Of a stretch of 64,000 nt of DNA, positions 1 to 7,915 are shown in pieces; the stretch's first letter is position 1; each line of letters opens with the position of its first letter. Source of the DNA: Bacteroidales bacterium. GTDB taxonomy: Bacteria; Bacteroidota; Bacteroidia; Bacteroidales; UBA10428. Made by a program: the position numbers and the translations under genes. The stretch spans positions 62,001 to 126,000 of the forward strand of contig DATGXG010000048.1 of assembly GCA_035299085.1 (NCBI GenBank). Reading direction: 5' to 3'. Below the pieces are notes generated by a model that made no database searches, had not been told where the DNA came from, and saw nothing but the letters and a program-made list of their open reading frames with translations.

Positions 1-535
1 CAAATTTCTTTTTTACATCGGCATATTTACTGATCGGTAGTGCAAGCCGCCATGCTTTTACATCCTGGTTGTATTTCTCCATGGCTGCCTTTTGCTCGGG
101 TGTCAGTTCAAATCTGCGTGGAGGAGGCGGAGGAGGCGCAGCAGGCTGAGGTGTTTTTGGCTGAACATCAGTTGCTGGTGCGGGTGGCGGAGGAGGCGGT
201 GGAGGAGGCGCATTCCTGAAAAAGGACATCATCGGATTCTCCGGGGCACCAAGATATTCTTCCACATCGCCGCTCATCAGCTCGATCGTGCTGATGCCGG
301 TTTCAGTGCAATATTTGATAATGTTGTCCACACCGCCGGGCATACTTCTCCAGCTATAGGTGATGGCGCCGATATTTACACCATTGAAATTTGAATCGGT
401 CAATTGGAAAGATGAAGCGGGTGATTTACCCAGGGCACTTTTCAACGGAACCATTGAAAATGCAGCGACGGCAGCGGTACTTCCAATAAAGCGCCTGCGC
501 GAAAACCCTTTGCTTTTGTTGATTTTGTTATCCAT
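1..535 (-). CDS. Tat-exported sugar phosphate isomerase/epimerase-like TIM-barrel protein (3' end off window)
   Basis: Partial gene: the start (ATG at 535) and the first 178 codons are in the window. The N-terminus carries a twin-arginine signal, SRRRFIG followed by a short hydrophobic stretch, so export in folded form is likely. After it comes the opening of an AP-endonuclease-2/xylose-isomerase-like barrel (NIGAITYSWRSMPGG, then a strand ending in ISTIELMSGDVEEYLG). Around residues 108-140 there is an unusual proline-rich insertion with two runs of Pro (encoded at 118-212), followed by FELTPEQKAAMEKY. Bacteroidota exported members of this family often sit in 3-keto-glycoside and polyol catabolic loci, but substrate cannot be read from this fragment. 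It lies 147 bp downstream of the feo operon on the same strand and is probably an independent unit. Confidence 0.8.
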   Translation of the reverse strand, partial: MDNKINKSKGFSRRRFIGSTAAVAAFSMVPLKSALGKSPASSFQLTDSNFNGVNIGAITYSWRSMPGGVDNIIKYCTETGISTIELMSGDVEEYLGAPENPMMSFFRNAPPPPPPPPPAPATDVQPKTPQPAAPPPPPPRRFELTPEQKAAMEKYNQDVKAWRLALPISKYADVKKKF

Positions 536-682
536 AATCGTTGATTTAGTTTTCAGAAGATTATTAAAATTAGGATAATTCAATTCGGAAAACAAACACA
601 ATCTACGAATAGGGAGAAAGTATGGATAAAAAGCCCGGACTGAAGTCCGGAGCAATTCATACGACACCGGTTAATTTTCGTA

Positions 683-817
683 TTACCGGGTTGAGCATTT
701 GGGACATCCGGTGCAACCGGTTTTCTTCTTCGGGGAAAAACACATTGAATATACGCTGTAAAAGGTATACCCAGCTGAAACACAAACTGCTGTATAGGTA
801 AGAATATCCTGTATCAT
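683..817 (-). CDS. FeoB-associated Cys-rich membrane protein (44 aa)
   Basis: Tiny gene just downstream of feoAB: its ATG (817) lies 3 bp past the FeoB stop, so it is almost certainly co-transcribed. The product starts MIQDILTYTAVCVSAGYTFY, a single short membrane segment, and ends in a basic, Cys-rich tail, KKKTGCTGCPKCSTR. This is the signature of the small proteins that accompany FeoB in many Bacteroidota and Firmicutes and are thought to assist ferrous iron transport, perhaps as a membrane-tethered metal-binding tail. A longer reading frame on the same strand (580-783) overlaps it but lacks any recognisable features. Confidence 0.85.
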   Translation of the reverse strand: MIQDILTYTAVCVSAGYTFYSVYSMCFSPKKKTGCTGCPKCSTR

Positions 818-820
818 GGC

Positions 821-3178
821 TCAGACAAATAAAACGGCAATGTTAAAAGTTATAAATGAGGCGATCCACGCCAGTGCGGTAGTCATGGTAAGCGAAAACA
901 GCGGCCATTTCACCGATCCGGTTTCATTGTAAATTGCCGTAAGGGTGGCCAGGCAAGGAAAATAAAGCAATGTAAACACCAGGAATGAAAGGGTGGCTGG
1001 TATTGTGAATTCCCCTGAAGCGCTGATTCTCTGTTCAAGCGAAACAGACGAATTGGCATGATCGTCAGAATAAATCACACCCATTGTACTGACTACTATT
1101 TCTTTGGCAGCAATACCGGTAATCAGGCAGACGCCCATTTTCCAATCGAATCCCAGCGGGGCAATCACGGGTTGAACTGTTTTTCCGATTCGGGCAATAT
1201 ATGAATTCTGCACCGAAGAGGTTTGCTGTGCCTGTTTTTCTGTCTTCTGAACCGGAAAATAACCAAGTGCCCAAATTAAAACAGAGGCAATAAGAATGAT
1301 TCCTCCCATTTTCCTGAGATATTGTGATGCCTTCATCCACATATGCTTTGTCACCGACCTGATTGTCGGCAATCTGTAGGGAGGAAGTTCCATTACAAAC
1401 GGTGCATCGGAAGATTTAAAAAGAGTCTTTTTAAAAACAAGCGCGACACCCACAGCCATAATTATACCGATAAGGTAAATGGAAAACAGCAGGGTTCCCT
1501 TGAATGAAGGGAAAACGGCCCCTATGAGCAGTATGTAAACCGGCAATCGGGCACTGCACGACATAAACGGATTAATCAGGATAGTAAGCAGGCGATTGCT
1601 CCTGTTTTCGATTGTCCGCGTTGCCATGATGGCAGGAACGTTGCACCCGAATCCCATAATCAGGGGAATGAATGACTTGCCATGCAGGCCTATCTTATGC
1701 ATCAGCTTATCGGTTATAAAAGCCGCCCGTGCCATATAACCGGTGTCTTCCATTATGGAAATAAAGAAAAACAGGATCAGAATATTTGGTAAAAACACAA
1801 TTACGCCTCCCACACCACCGATTATCCCGTCAGTCAGCAGATCCTTGAATGACCCGGCCGCCATGTGTTCATTAATGAGTGAGGATAACAACGCCACGCC
1901 GTTTTCAATCCATTGCTGCGGATAAGCGCCCAAATTAAATGTAGCCGAAAACATAACCCACATAAACAACAGGAAAACCGGGAAACCCAGGTAACGGTTG
2001 GTCAGAAGGTTATCAATGCCGTCCGATACCTTGCGCCGGTTCAAAGTTCCTGGTTTATAGGTTTCCTTTAGTGCCCCTGAAATGAAACCATACCGGGCAT
2101 CCGTAATCACACTTTCAACGGTATCGCTCATCAGGTGTTCAATCCTGGCGGATTCTTCGCGCGCTGTAATTGTAAGGGATTCATAAACCGGGCTGTTCAT
2201 CATCAGGTCTTCAACATGACTGTCGCGCCCGAGAAGCCTAAGTGCCAGGAAACGTGGTGACAGGTTACCATCATAGCCGCCTGTCTTTCCGGAGTTGAGT
2301 TTACCGGTTATACGGGTGATGGACTGTTCTATTTCAGTGCCATAGTTGATTTTCACATATCGCTGAGAAGTTTCCCTGCCATTGTAAACATCAATCACCT
2401 TTCTGAACAGCTTGTTAATTCCCTTACCCCTGGCTCCGATTGTAGGGACAAACGGAATTCCGAGCATACTTCCCAGGGTGAGGTAATCAAAATGATCGTG
2501 AAGTTTCAGCAATTCATCGAACATATTTAGCGCCACAACCACTTTTACATTCATGTCGATCAGCTGGGTGGTGAGAAAAAGGTTCCTTTCAAGGTTTGCC
2601 GCATCGATTACATTTACAACGACATCGGGTTTGCTTTCGACGATGAATTCTCTCACAAATAATTCTTCAGGTGAATACGCCGAAACCGAGTAGGTTCCCG
2701 GAAGGTCAGTGAGGTGAATCACTGTGTCGTCAACCTTAAATGTTGCGGTTTTCGAACTTACAGTGACACCGGTATAGTTGCCGACATGCTCCCGCGATTT
2801 CGAAGCGTAATTATAAATAGTTGTTTTTCCTGAATTCGGGTTTCCGACCATGGCAACCCGGATAATCCTGTCTTGCCTGTTAATTTCAGGGGCTTCCTGC
2901 AAAAACTCAGGATGGATCTGCTCATCGTGAATTCCTTCGATTTTGTCGGTACTGACTTCAATAAGTGAGGCTTCATTCCTCCGCAAGGAAATATTATATC
3001 CAAGGATGCTGAATTCTATCGGGTCATTCAGCGGAGCATTTTTTACAACGGTAACTCTTTTCCCCTTCACAAAGCCCATTTCGCCGAGCCGCTGCCTGAA
3101 CGCCCCTTTGCCTTTAACAAATATTATATAAACCGATTCACCTGTTTCAACTTCCGATAATTTCAAATGGCTGTTCAT
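821..3178 (-). CDS. feoB: FeoA-FeoB fusion ferrous iron transporter
   Basis: 785-residue inner-membrane Fe(II) importer. Residues 1-75 form an SH3-like FeoA domain (LGEMGFVKGKRVTVV). A linker leads into the FeoB GTPase domain with G1 GNPNSGKTT, a switch region GVTVSSK, G3 DLPGTYSVSAYSPEE and G4 ALNMFDE. The C-terminal half holds the polytopic membrane region with the two Gate-type cores (IMGFGCNVPAIMATRTI and, later, the GIAAKEIVVSTMGVIY segment). FeoA-FeoB fusions of this length are typical of Bacteroidota. The gene leads an operon with the 44-residue Cys-rich protein. A palindrome in its leader (3188-3224) could be an operator or an RNA hairpin. Nothing is missing, and the start at 3178 gives a full FeoA domain. 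Confidence 0.96.
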   Translation of the reverse strand: MNSHLKLSEVETGESVYIIFVKGKGAFRQRLGEMGFVKGKRVTVVKNAPLNDPIEFSILGYNISLRRNEASLIEVSTDKIEGIHDEQIHPEFLQEAPEINRQDRIIRVAMVGNPNSGKTTIYNYASKSREHVGNYTGVTVSSKTATFKVDDTVIHLTDLPGTYSVSAYSPEELFVREFIVESKPDVVVNVIDAANLERNLFLTTQLIDMNVKVVVALNMFDELLKLHDHFDYLTLGSMLGIPFVPTIGARGKGINKLFRKVIDVYNGRETSQRYVKINYGTEIEQSITRITGKLNSGKTGGYDGNLSPRFLALRLLGRDSHVEDLMMNSPVYESLTITAREESARIEHLMSDTVESVITDARYGFISGALKETYKPGTLNRRKVSDGIDNLLTNRYLGFPVFLLFMWVMFSATFNLGAYPQQWIENGVALLSSLINEHMAAGSFKDLLTDGIIGGVGGVIVFLPNILILFFFISIMEDTGYMARAAFITDKLMHKIGLHGKSFIPLIMGFGCNVPAIMATRTIENRSNRLLTILINPFMSCSARLPVYILLIGAVFPSFKGTLLFSIYLIGIIMAVGVALVFKKTLFKSSDAPFVMELPPYRLPTIRSVTKHMWMKASQYLRKMGGIILIASVLIWALGYFPVQKTEKQAQQTSSVQNSYIARIGKTVQPVIAPLGFDWKMGVCLITGIAAKEIVVSTMGVIYSDDHANSSVSLEQRISASGEFTIPATLSFLVFTLLYFPCLATLTAIYNETGSVKWPLFSLTMTTALAWIASFITFNIAVLFV

Positions 3179-3187
3179 ATAGAAAAT

Positions 3188-3224
3188 TTCACGGTGTAAT
3201 AATATTTATAATATGTGCCGTGAA
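3188..3224. promoter_or_regulatory. Palindrome in the feoAB leader
   Basis: Perfect 7-bp arms TTCACGG (3188-3194) and CCGTGAA (3218-3224) flank an AT-rich centre, 10 bp upstream of the feoAB start codon. The position suits an operator for an iron-responsive repressor or a leader hairpin. The arms do not resemble a classical Fur box, so the regulator is unknown. Confidence 0.4.
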
Positions 3225-3330
3225 CAATACCAACATATTGTGAATTTATTTAAAGGGTAACAGGGAAATAAACCTCTTTTTTCCTTATTATTTCATTAAA
3301 ATTCATATCTTTAATACTAGAGTTTCAGAA

Positions 3331-4047
3331 ATGGAATGCTGCGATAACATATATGATAAAATCCAGGAACTGCTGGGCAGCATTCCCGGAAATGTCACCA
3401 TTCTCGAAGAGCAGATTGATGCAGATATACAAACTGAATACTACGAATATTCAAAAAATATCGGGAAAAGTTTTGACAGGGATAAGGTATTAAAAGAAAA
3501 GGAAAATATATTTCTGAGCGATATTGATGAAGGGCAAAAGAAGCAGATGCTTGCCCAGTTGGCCTGTATTGACAGTGTTGAAGCTTACAGAACCCTTGAA
3601 AGGTATATCGAAAATAAAGAAACCGGCTTAAAGGATTGGGCTACACTGGCTTTTAAGGAAAGCAGGCTGTTGATAGAGAGCAAACTACTTGATGAGAACC
3701 AGGTGCTGATATCAACCGGTCTGGGCGGAAAAGGTCTCAGGCTGCGTTATTATACTGTGCTGTTATCCGAAGGACAAAAACCGTTTACTGTTTTTGAACA
3801 GGAAACGATTAAAAAGGAACTTGAATACTCTTTGAGAAAGTATGGAGGGGAGCCTGAAAAGATCAATTTCGACAGGGAACTCTGTAGCGTTCTTACAATA
3901 ATACCTTTGCAGGCACCAGTTCAGCGGCTGTTTGATGAAATAGTAGCCGAGTGTAACCAATACGGGAATTTCCTTAATTCGGAATATATAATAACCAATG
4001 TCAGGGTATTCTCGAACCAGGAGATAAGGGAAATGATCAACCAGTAA
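3331..4047 (+). CDS. Conserved hypothetical protein, possibly HEAT-like helical
   Basis: 238 residues with no signal peptide or membrane segment, so cytoplasmic. I do not recognise the family. The middle (MLAQLACIDSVEAYRTLERY onward to about residue 115) reads as amphipathic helix pairs reminiscent of HEAT-type repeats. A glycine-rich turn LISTGLGGKGLRLRYY follows and then an alpha/beta-looking C-terminus (FDRELCSVLTIIPLQAP). The N-terminus has two adjacent cysteines (MECCDN). It is divergent from feoAB and convergent with the PUR-domain gene, with a shared bidirectional terminator at its 3' end. It is probably monocistronic. Codon usage looks like that of its neighbours, so I regard it as a real gene of unknown function. 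Confidence 0.75.
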   Translation: MECCDNIYDKIQELLGSIPGNVTILEEQIDADIQTEYYEYSKNIGKSFDRDKVLKEKENIFLSDIDEGQKKQMLAQLACIDSVEAYRTLERYIENKETGLKDWATLAFKESRLLIESKLLDENQVLISTGLGGKGLRLRYYTVLLSEGQKPFTVFEQETIKKELEYSLRKYGGEPEKINFDRELCSVLTIIPLQAPVQRLFDEIVAECNQYGNFLNSEYIITNVRVFSNQEIREMINQ

Positions 4048-4049
4048 AT

Positions 4050-4088
4050 AAAAAAAACCCGGAGTGAATTACCCCGGGTTTATTTTTT
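4050..4088. terminator. Bidirectional intrinsic terminator
   Basis: Arms AAACCCGG (4055-4062) and CCGGGTTT (4074-4081) form a stem with an A-tract on the left and a T-tract on the right. It sits between two convergent genes and can therefore serve both. Confidence 0.85.
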
Positions 4089-4100
4089 AGCGTTTGAAAT

Positions 4101-4487
4101 TTAATTCTGGATCTTTTCTTCATCAAATTCAACGCCTTCAAGATCGTCAAAATCAACGTTGGTGTAGTTGTCGGTTAATTCTTCGCCTTCCTGGCCATTA
4201 CCATCGGTTTTAACGGTTTTAATAAATTCAATCACTTCCTGGAATCCTTCGGCGAATTTGTCGAAATCTTCTTTATACAGGAAAATTTTGTGTTTCTCAA
4301 AGAAAAAGCGTCCGTCTTTCTGAAACCGCTTCTTGCTTTCAGTAATCGTCAGGAAATAGTCATTTCTTCTGGTGGCCTTAACATCAAAAAAATAGGTTCT
4401 TTTTCCTGCTCTGACCGCCCTCGAGAATATTTCCCGGTGATCTGAATCTTCGGCGGTCCGGCTTTTTTCATTCCGATCTTCAATCAT
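4101..4487 (-). CDS. PUR-family nucleic-acid-binding protein (DUF3276)
   Basis: 128-residue cytoplasmic protein with the bacterial PUR-alpha-like repeat: KRTYFFDVKATRRNDYFLTI, then KRFQKDGRFFFEKHKIFLYKED and a helix EVIEFIKT. Known structures of this family show a beta-beta-beta-beta-alpha PUR repeat that dimerises and can bind single-stranded nucleic acid; a DNA- or RNA-binding role is inferred from that. The C-terminal 30 residues are acidic (VDFDDLEGVEFDEEK). This small gene is nearly universal in Bacteroidota. It is convergent with the preceding gene and shares its terminator. Confidence 0.88.
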   Translation of the reverse strand: MIEDRNEKSRTAEDSDHREIFSRAVRAGKRTYFFDVKATRRNDYFLTITESKKRFQKDGRFFFEKHKIFLYKEDFDKFAEGFQEVIEFIKTVKTDGNGQEGEELTDNYTNVDFDDLEGVEFDEEKIQN

Positions 4488-4707
4488 ACGTCAGGGGTTT
4501 TTAGTAGAGTATTTTAGTCATTTCAAAAATAGGAAAATTTCCTTTGCAAGCTCAATAAGGACTGCGAAAAATTTGTTTTTTTAAGAAAATTGCGTTATAT
4601 TATGAATTTTGCAATTTCATCTTCCTGATTTGAAAAAATGCATTTATTTTGCAATCTCAAATCAATTGATTTATTATAGCACCGGAAACACAGCACGTTC
4701 TTTATAT

Positions 4708-5658
4708 ATGATCAGCCGAAGGATTTTAAGAATTAAGATTTTACAGCTCCTGTACGCCTACTTCCAGGGAGCTGACTCTGCAATGGCAAAGTTTGAGAAA
4801 GAACTGTTTTTCAGTATACAGAAAACCTATGATCTATATCACTACCTTCTTTTGTTGATCATTGATGTTGCTGATTATGCAAACTCCCGTATTGAAATAG
4901 CCCTTCAGAAAAAAATTCCCACACGCGAGGACCTGAATCCCAATACCAAGTTCGTGGACAACCAGGTCATTCAGCAATTGCGGGTAAACAGGCAATTGAA
5001 CCAATACCTGAATACAACCCGGCTTTCGTGGGTAAATTCACCAGAGCTTATAAAGAAACTTCATAACCGGATCAGGATGACTCAGTATTTCAAAGACTAT
5101 ATGGAACATCCCGAGAGAAGTTATGAAGAGGATAAGAAGCTCATCATTGAGATCTATACAGGTGAAATCATCAATACCGAGAGTATATACCAGACGCTTG
5201 AAGAACAAAGTATTTACTGGAACGACGAAGTGGAATTTGTGATCAGCATGATTGCAAAAACAATAAAGGATTTTAAGGAAGATGACCAGGAGACAGCGGA
5301 GTTGATGCAGTTATTCAAGAACGATGATGACCGCGATTTTGCCCGTGACCTGTTCAGGAAATCCGTTGTACATAAGGAAGAATATATTAAGCTTATTGAA
5401 TCGTATACCGAAAACTGGGATGTGGAAAGGATAGCTTTCCTCGACATGCTGATTCTTGTCATGGCAATCACCGAAGCTGTGGCTTTCCCTTCCATACCTA
5501 CGCGGGTTACAATTAATGAATATCTTGAAATCGCCAAATTCTACAGTACCGAAAAAAGCAGTGTTTTTATAAACGGCTTGCTTGATAAAATTTTCAAGCA
5601 TCTGAAAGACAACCAGAAGATTGTTAAGACGGGACGGGGGCTGATTGGGGAAGTATGA
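4708..5658 (+). CDS. nusB: Transcription antitermination factor NusB
   Basis: 316 residues from the ATG at 4708, chosen because the family starts at this point (MISRRILRIKILQLLYAYFQ). The frame is open upstream to 4609, but that stretch encodes no conserved sequence. The C-terminal third carries the NusB core: NWDVERIAFLDMLILVMAITE, then IPTRVTINEYLEIAKFYSTEKS and FINGLLDKI. Bacteroidota NusB is about twice the length of the E. coli protein because of an N-terminal extension, and this one fits. NusB with NusE (S10) binds boxA RNA to prevent premature termination, mostly in rRNA operons. The gene ends 2 bp before a ~200-bp palindromic repeat; yajC and coaE follow on the same strand. Confidence 0.93.
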   Translation: MISRRILRIKILQLLYAYFQGADSAMAKFEKELFFSIQKTYDLYHYLLLLIIDVADYANSRIEIALQKKIPTREDLNPNTKFVDNQVIQQLRVNRQLNQYLNTTRLSWVNSPELIKKLHNRIRMTQYFKDYMEHPERSYEEDKKLIIEIYTGEIINTESIYQTLEEQSIYWNDEVEFVISMIAKTIKDFKEDDQETAELMQLFKNDDDRDFARDLFRKSVVHKEEYIKLIESYTENWDVERIAFLDMLILVMAITEAVAFPSIPTRVTINEYLEIAKFYSTEKSSVFINGLLDKIFKHLKDNQKIVKTGRGLIGEV

Positions 5659-5660
5659 TG

Positions 5661-5864
5661 CCGTCATTGCGAGGAACGTGCCAAATCATTGATTATAAGA
5701 CAATTTCATGTCGACGAAGCAATCTGCCTGAACAGGAAGGACGCTACGATGAAAAAGGTACCTGAATGCTGTTTTCTGGTGAAGTCCTGCATGTGCTGGC
5801 AGATTGCTTCGTCGCTTTAATTCCTGCTAAAATCAGAAATATTTTCTGCTCCTCGCAATGACGG
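5661..5864. repeat. ~200-bp palindromic repeat, copy 1
   Basis: Begins CCGTCATTGCGAGGAACGTG and ends with the inverse CTCGCAATGACGG. An inner inverted pair, CGACGAAGCAATCTGCC near 5714 and GGCAGATTGCTTCGTCG near 5798, brackets a variable core. It carries no ORF. The same architecture recurs at 24858, 31322 and 41350, with ends reused at 41995. It lies between the nusB stop and the yajC promoter. It is probably a non-autonomous, miniature mobile or BIME-like element able to fold into a long hairpin. Confidence 0.92.
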
Positions 5865-5874
5865 GAAAAAATTC

Positions 5875-5882
5875 TAATTTTG
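5875..5882 (+). promoter_or_regulatory. Bacteroidota-type -7 box upstream of yajC
   Basis: TAATTTTG matches the Bacteroidota sigma-ABfr -7 consensus TAnnTTTG and lies 39 bp before the yajC ATG. The matching -33 region would fall in the right end of the palindromic repeat. No clear TTTG is seen there. Confidence 0.45.
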
Positions 5883-5921
5883 CAGTGAATTCTTCTAATA
5901 TTAAATAATAAAAAAGATCAA

Positions 5922-6254
5922 ATGAGCAATTTTTTAAGTGTTGTTTTAATGGCTTCACCAAACGGCCAGGGTCAGTCGAATCCCTTATCTTCCCTGATTC
6001 CCCTTTTACTGATCATGGTTGTATTTTATTTTTTCCTGATCCGCCCCCAGATGAAAAGACAGAAAGAGCTGAAAAATTTCAGGGAGAGTCTTAAAAAGGG
6101 TGATCACATTATCACTGCAGGTGGTATATACGGTAAGATCAACAACATCCAGGATAACGTCATTACTATCGACGCCGGCAATAATGTGTTGCTGAAAGTG
6201 GATAAAAGCGCCGTTCTCAGAGACACCTCTGATGTTCAAAATCAGCAGCAATAA
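5922..6254 (+). CDS. yajC: Preprotein translocase accessory subunit YajC
   Basis: 110 residues. One membrane segment (about residues 24-43, SLIPLLLIMVVFYFFLIRPQ) is followed directly by the diagnostic RPQMKRQKELKNF and a small cytoplasmic beta domain (KGDHIITAGGIYGKI, DNVLLKVDKSAV). YajC associates with SecDF and helps Sec-dependent export. Length and order are normal for the family. The N-terminal 20 residues are Ser/Gly/Gln-rich and precede the membrane helix. It follows nusB on the same strand, but a promoter box lies in front of it, so it may be transcribed independently. Confidence 0.95.
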   Translation: MSNFLSVVLMASPNGQGQSNPLSSLIPLLLIMVVFYFFLIRPQMKRQKELKNFRESLKKGDHIITAGGIYGKINNIQDNVITIDAGNNVLLKVDKSAVLRDTSDVQNQQQ

Positions 6255-6257
6255 TTG

Positions 6258-6303
6258 TTTGAATTAACAGCGTTTAAGGTATATTTGTTATATACTTTAA
6301 ACG
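6258..6303 (+). promoter_or_regulatory. Promoter with overlapping palindrome upstream of the YbbR/CdaR-like gene
   Basis: TTTG (6258-6261), an 18-bp spacer and TATATTTG (6280-6287) form a good Bacteroidota -33/-7 promoter. It overlaps a near-perfect 13-bp inverted repeat, CGTTTAAGGTATA (6271-6283) and TATACTTTAAACG (6291-6303), with one mismatch. The palindrome lacks a T-tract and so looks more like an operator than a terminator. Confidence 0.55.
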
Positions 6304-6307
6304 TCTG

Positions 6308-7330
6308 TTGTTGAGTGAAAGAACTAACATAAAGCTGTTGTCCGTATTTAAAAAATACATGCAACGCATTTCAGGGTCTTCTTTCATGCAGGAAAGGAGA
6401 TTCATCACATTCTTCTTTTTTGTACTTCTTTCAGCTGCCTTCTGGTTTATCCGGTCACTGGGCGAACAATACGAATCCAGGATTGATTACCCTGTCCGTT
6501 ATATCAATTTTCCTGAGGACAAGGTGCTTGTAGGGGATGTTCCATACAAACTTCATCTGACAGTAAGGGCAAAAGGCTTCAGCATTTTGCGCAGCAAACT
6601 CAACCTTGACCTGGTTCCTCTCAGGTTCGACATTAATTCGTTTTCACTTGACAGCAAAGGCGTGGATACTTTTTTTGTAGTTACTGAATCGGTTAAAGAT
6701 ATACTATCGGCTGAACTGAAGGAAATGACGATTCTGAATATTGCCCCGGATACCCTTTTCTTCAAATTAACAGGAATAGAAGTAAAGAAAGTGCCTGTAA
6801 GGCCTGTGCTGGCAATGAACAACAAGTTTTTCAGGCAGCAGTTCATGCTCAACGGCCGGATATCTGTTGATCCTGATTCGATTATCATAAGCGGACCGGC
6901 TCTAATAATTGACTCTGTCAATCATGTTGAAACTGTTCCTATCAGTTACACCAACCTGGCTGATACTGTTACAACCCGTGTAAATCTGAAGTCGCTGAAT
7001 ATGATTACTTTTTCTCAGCAGAAAGTGGCAGCCACCATTCCTGTTGACCGCTTTACAGAGGTTGAACAGAGGCTTACAATTGTTCCGGTGAACGTGCCTG
7101 ATTCGCTGAATCTTATTGCCATACCGGGCCAGGTTTCGGCCACTTTCAGAATTACCCTGAGCAACTACAATAAAGTAATCAATATGCCGCTGGTTCCTAT
7201 GGTCGATTATAAATCAATAACCGGGAACTCGCAGCCACGGCTCACTGTTTTTCTTGATGATACGCCGGATTATGTTATCAACCTGCGGTTTAACCCAAAA
7301 GCCACTGAGTTCATTATCACCCGAAAATGA
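6308..7330 (+). CDS. YbbR/CdaR-like domain protein
   Basis: 340 residues. An N-terminal membrane anchor (RFITFFFFVLLSAAFWFIRSL) precedes an extracytoplasmic region built of YbbR-like beta repeats, for example FPEDKVLVGDVPYKLHLTVRAKGF and SVDPDSIIISGPALIIDSVNHVET. In Firmicutes the YbbR protein CdaR regulates the diadenylate cyclase CdaA. In Bacteroidota a YbbR protein is commonly encoded between yajC and coaE as here, and its function is not settled. The longest start is TTG at 6308, and an in-frame ATG at 6359 would leave MQRISGSSFMQERRF. The promoter at 6258-6287 is compatible with both starts. The stop overlaps the coaE start by 4 bp, indicating translational coupling. Confidence 0.85.
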   Translation: MLSERTNIKLLSVFKKYMQRISGSSFMQERRFITFFFFVLLSAAFWFIRSLGEQYESRIDYPVRYINFPEDKVLVGDVPYKLHLTVRAKGFSILRSKLNLDLVPLRFDINSFSLDSKGVDTFFVVTESVKDILSAELKEMTILNIAPDTLFFKLTGIEVKKVPVRPVLAMNNKFFRQQFMLNGRISVDPDSIIISGPALIIDSVNHVETVPISYTNLADTVTTRVNLKSLNMITFSQQKVAATIPVDRFTEVEQRLTIVPVNVPDSLNLIAIPGQVSATFRITLSNYNKVINMPLVPMVDYKSITGNSQPRLTVFLDDTPDYVINLRFNPKATEFIITRK

Positions 7331-7911
7331 GGAAAATTGGTGTCACCGGAGGTATAGGAAGCGGAAAATCATTGATTTGCAAAGTATTCTCCCGCTTCGG
7401 CATTCCTGTATATTATGCGGATGACGAAGCTAAAATTCTTTCGGATACTCATCCTGAAATAAGAAACACGCTGATTTCATGGTTTGGCAATGAAATTTAT
7501 GCCGGTGATGTACTAAACCGTCCTATGCTGGCAGATATCATTTTTAAAGACAGAGAATGGCTGAGCCGGGTAAATGGTCTTATCCATCCCAGGGTTGCAG
7601 AGCATTTCAAATCGTGGTGCCTTAAATTTCAGGGTTCACCATATATTATTCATGAAAGCGCCATACTATTTGAAAGCGGTGCCTGGATGAATTTCGACGC
7701 CATTATCGGGGTAACGGCTACTGAAAGCACGCGATTAAAAAGAGTAATGAACAGGCCTCAGATGTCACCTGGAAAATTCAGGATGATCATGCAAAACCAG
7801 CTACCTGATAATGAACTGGCTGAAAGGTGCAATCATATAATTGTTAATGATGATCATACCCTTGTAATCCCGCAGGTGATGAAATTACACAAGACTTTCA
7901 TTTCAGATTGA
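7327..7911 (+). CDS. coaE: Dephospho-CoA kinase
   Basis: 194 residues. It catalyses the last step of coenzyme A synthesis, ATP-dependent 3'-phosphorylation of dephospho-CoA. The P-loop is at the very N-terminus (GVTGGIGSGKS), followed by YYADDEAK (the conserved aspartate region) and IHPRVAEHF. Then come HESAILFESG, with the conserved hydrophobic-acid LFE motif, and RMMIQNQLPDNE, the lid and arginine region. Length is normal. The start ATG overlaps the stop of the preceding gene (ATGA), and the TerB-DnaJ gene begins 4 bp after it, so the three form an operon. Confidence 0.96.
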   Translation: MRKIGVTGGIGSGKSLICKVFSRFGIPVYYADDEAKILSDTHPEIRNTLISWFGNEIYAGDVLNRPMLADIIFKDREWLSRVNGLIHPRVAEHFKSWCLKFQGSPYIIHESAILFESGAWMNFDAIIGVTATESTRLKRVMNRPQMSPGKFRMIMQNQLPDNELAERCNHIIVNDDHTLVIPQVMKLHKTFISD

Positions 7912-7915
7912 AACT

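Noticed and set aside
92..394. Arg-rich plus-strand ORF (100 aa)
   Set aside because: It is the complement of the Pro-rich minus-strand barrel gene; its Arg/Trp-rich composition is an artefact of the GC-rich Pro codons.
580..783. 67-aa minus-strand ORF after feoAB
   Set aside because: It overlaps the better-supported 44-aa Cys-rich FeoB partner and has no recognisable sequence.
4609..4707. Upstream in-frame extension of nusB
   Set aside because: The stretch encodes AT-rich non-conserved residues; the family start is at 4708.
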